Of a stretch of 64,000 nt of DNA, positions 63,059-64,000 are shown one piece after another. The notes under the pieces were generated by a model that did no database searches, had not been told where the DNA came from, and saw only the letters and a program-made list of their open reading frames with translations. Source of the DNA: JBAOHV01 sp037045265 (GTDB lineage Bacteria > Actinomycetota > Acidimicrobiia > Acidimicrobiales > Microtrichaceae); contig JBAOHV010000004.1 of the NCBI GenBank assembly GCA_037045265.1, positions 124,001 through 188,000 on the forward strand, read 5' to 3'. Numbering within the stretch: the stretch's first letter is position 1; every line of letters begins with the position of its first letter. The translations under genes were made by a program, and so were the position numbers.

Positions 63059-64000
63059 ATGACCGAGGCCGTCATCGTCGCCACCGCCCGTACGCCGATC
63101 GGCCGTATGGCCAAAAGGGTTCGCTCAAGGACATGCGTCCCGACGACCTGTCCGCGCACATCATCGCGAGGCCGTGCTCGACAAGGTGCCGGCGCTCGAC
63201 CGCACCCAGATCGAGGACGTCCTGCTGGGGCTGTGCGTCAGCCCGGCGGGCGAGTCCGGGCCACAACATCGCCCGCGTCGCGGCGCGTGCTCGCCGGACT
63301 GGACGACGTCCCGGGCTGCGACCGTCAACCGCTACTGCTCGTCGTCGCTGCATGACGATCCGCATGGCTGCCCACGCCATCAAGGCGGGCGACGGCGACG
63401 TGTTCCTCTCCGGCGGCGTCGAGACCGTCAGCCGCTTCTTCAGTTCGGCATGGCCGACGGCGGCGCGACAGAACCCGATCTTCGCAGAGGCCGAGGCCCG
63501 CACCGCGCCCGCAGCGGCGGCGAGGGTGGTGCCCCCGTGTGGTCCCCGCCGGCCGGCCTTCCCGACATCTACCTCGCGATGGGCCAGACCGCCGAGAACG
63601 TCGCACAGTTCAAGAACGTGGGCTCGCGCCGGAGCCAGGACGAGTTCGCCGTGCGCAGCCAGAACCTGGCCGAGGAGAGCCTCGACAACGGCTTCTGGGA
63701 CAGCCGAGATCACCCCGGTCGAGACCCCAGACGGCACGTGGTCACCAAGGACGACGGGATCCGCCCCGGCACCACCCTCGAGAAGGTCGTCGAGCCTGGC
63801 TCCAGCCGGTTTCCGTCCCGACGGCACCGTGACCGCCGGCAACGCCTGCCCGCTCAACGACGGCGCCGCAGCCGTGCGTGGTCATGAGCGACACGAAGGC
63901 CAAGGAGCTGGGCATCACGCCACTGGCCCGCATCGTCTCGTCCGCCGCCACCGGCGCTGAACCCCGAGATCATGGGCCTCGGCCCGGTCGAGGCGGTCAC
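63059..64000 (+). CDS. Thiolase (acetyl-CoA acetyltransferase), many frameshifts, 3' end outside window
   Basis: Thiolase, probably the FadA6-like member of the steroid cluster. Pieces in order: TEAVIVATARTPIGRM at the start, SLKDMRPDDLSAHIIA, AVLDKVPALDRTQIEDVLLGL, VNRYCSSSL (catalytic Cys), IRMAAHAIKAGDGDVFLSGGVETVSRFF, LPDIYLAMGQTAENVAQF, and VTAGNACPLNDGAAAV with the late substrate Asn. At least seven frame changes occur in 900 bp. They are too many for a decaying gene with such intact motifs and fit poor base calling at the window edge. It continues beyond 64000. Confidence 0.8.

Overview
The window is high-GC bacterial DNA, very probably from an actinomycete. I lean to the class Acidimicrobiia, but the sequence alone does not prove it. 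The evidence is a complete conservon (cvnA-B-C-D), the actinobacterial gene order galU - moaC - glpR/sepX next to an FmdB/Ruc gene, GTG starts, and many promoters in which a TANNNT -10 box lies 6-8 nt before the start codon (leaderless mRNAs). No IS element, phage, CRISPR array or plasmid gene was seen. The content looks like ordinary chromosome.

Layout. 1-3.2 kb: CoA-thioester metabolism (CoA-transferase, SDR, acyl-CoA synthetase). 3.3-7 kb: prepilin peptidase-like protein and an MBOAT/SGNH O-acyl-transfer pair. 7.1-15.6 kb: a translationally coupled uptake operon with a secreted anchored protein, a membrane-anchored solute-binding protein, one polypeptide carrying both permeases and both ATPases of a Liv-type ABC transporter, a VOC protein, and an unusual Coq4-like protein. 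15.6-21.3 kb: MFS pump, a lipoprotein, tRNA-Ala(CGC), glpR/sepX-like gene, moaC, galU, and ruc/fmdB under a CIRCE-like site. 21.3-25.5 kb: the conservon. 25.6-34 kb: map, a SAF-domain protein, two TldE-like genes, a CotH kinase-like lipoprotein, a PQ-loop protein and tldD. 34-41.6 kb: housekeeping (thioesterase, LPG-synthase-like membrane protein, dxs, NfuA-like, AIM24, ABC-F). 41.7-49.3 kb: two related secreted alpha/beta-hydrolase lipoproteins, a proline-rich protein, an acyltransferase-3/SGNH fusion and an enoyl-CoA hydratase. 49.4-56.4 kb: cell-wall genes (Rpf-like, PcsB-VanY-like) around an orphan ParA with a tail-anchored partner, mutM and a diguanylate cyclase. 56.7-60.1 kb: secreted proteins and an LpqC-like esterase. 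60.2-64 kb: acyl-CoA dehydrogenase, IpdF-like SDR, MaoC hydratase and thiolase, an order that resembles the actinobacterial steroid ring C/D catabolism locus.

Two acyl-CoA genes at opposite ends of the window (start near 731 and 60284) share the same 15-bp palindrome at their promoters, which suggests one repressor.

Sequence quality: at least twenty genes or gene segments are interrupted by single-base shifts, including galU and map, which are normally essential or single-copy. Most shifts are one extra base. I treat them as sequencing/assembly errors and report the genes across them. The last 900 bp (thiolase) is the worst stretch.
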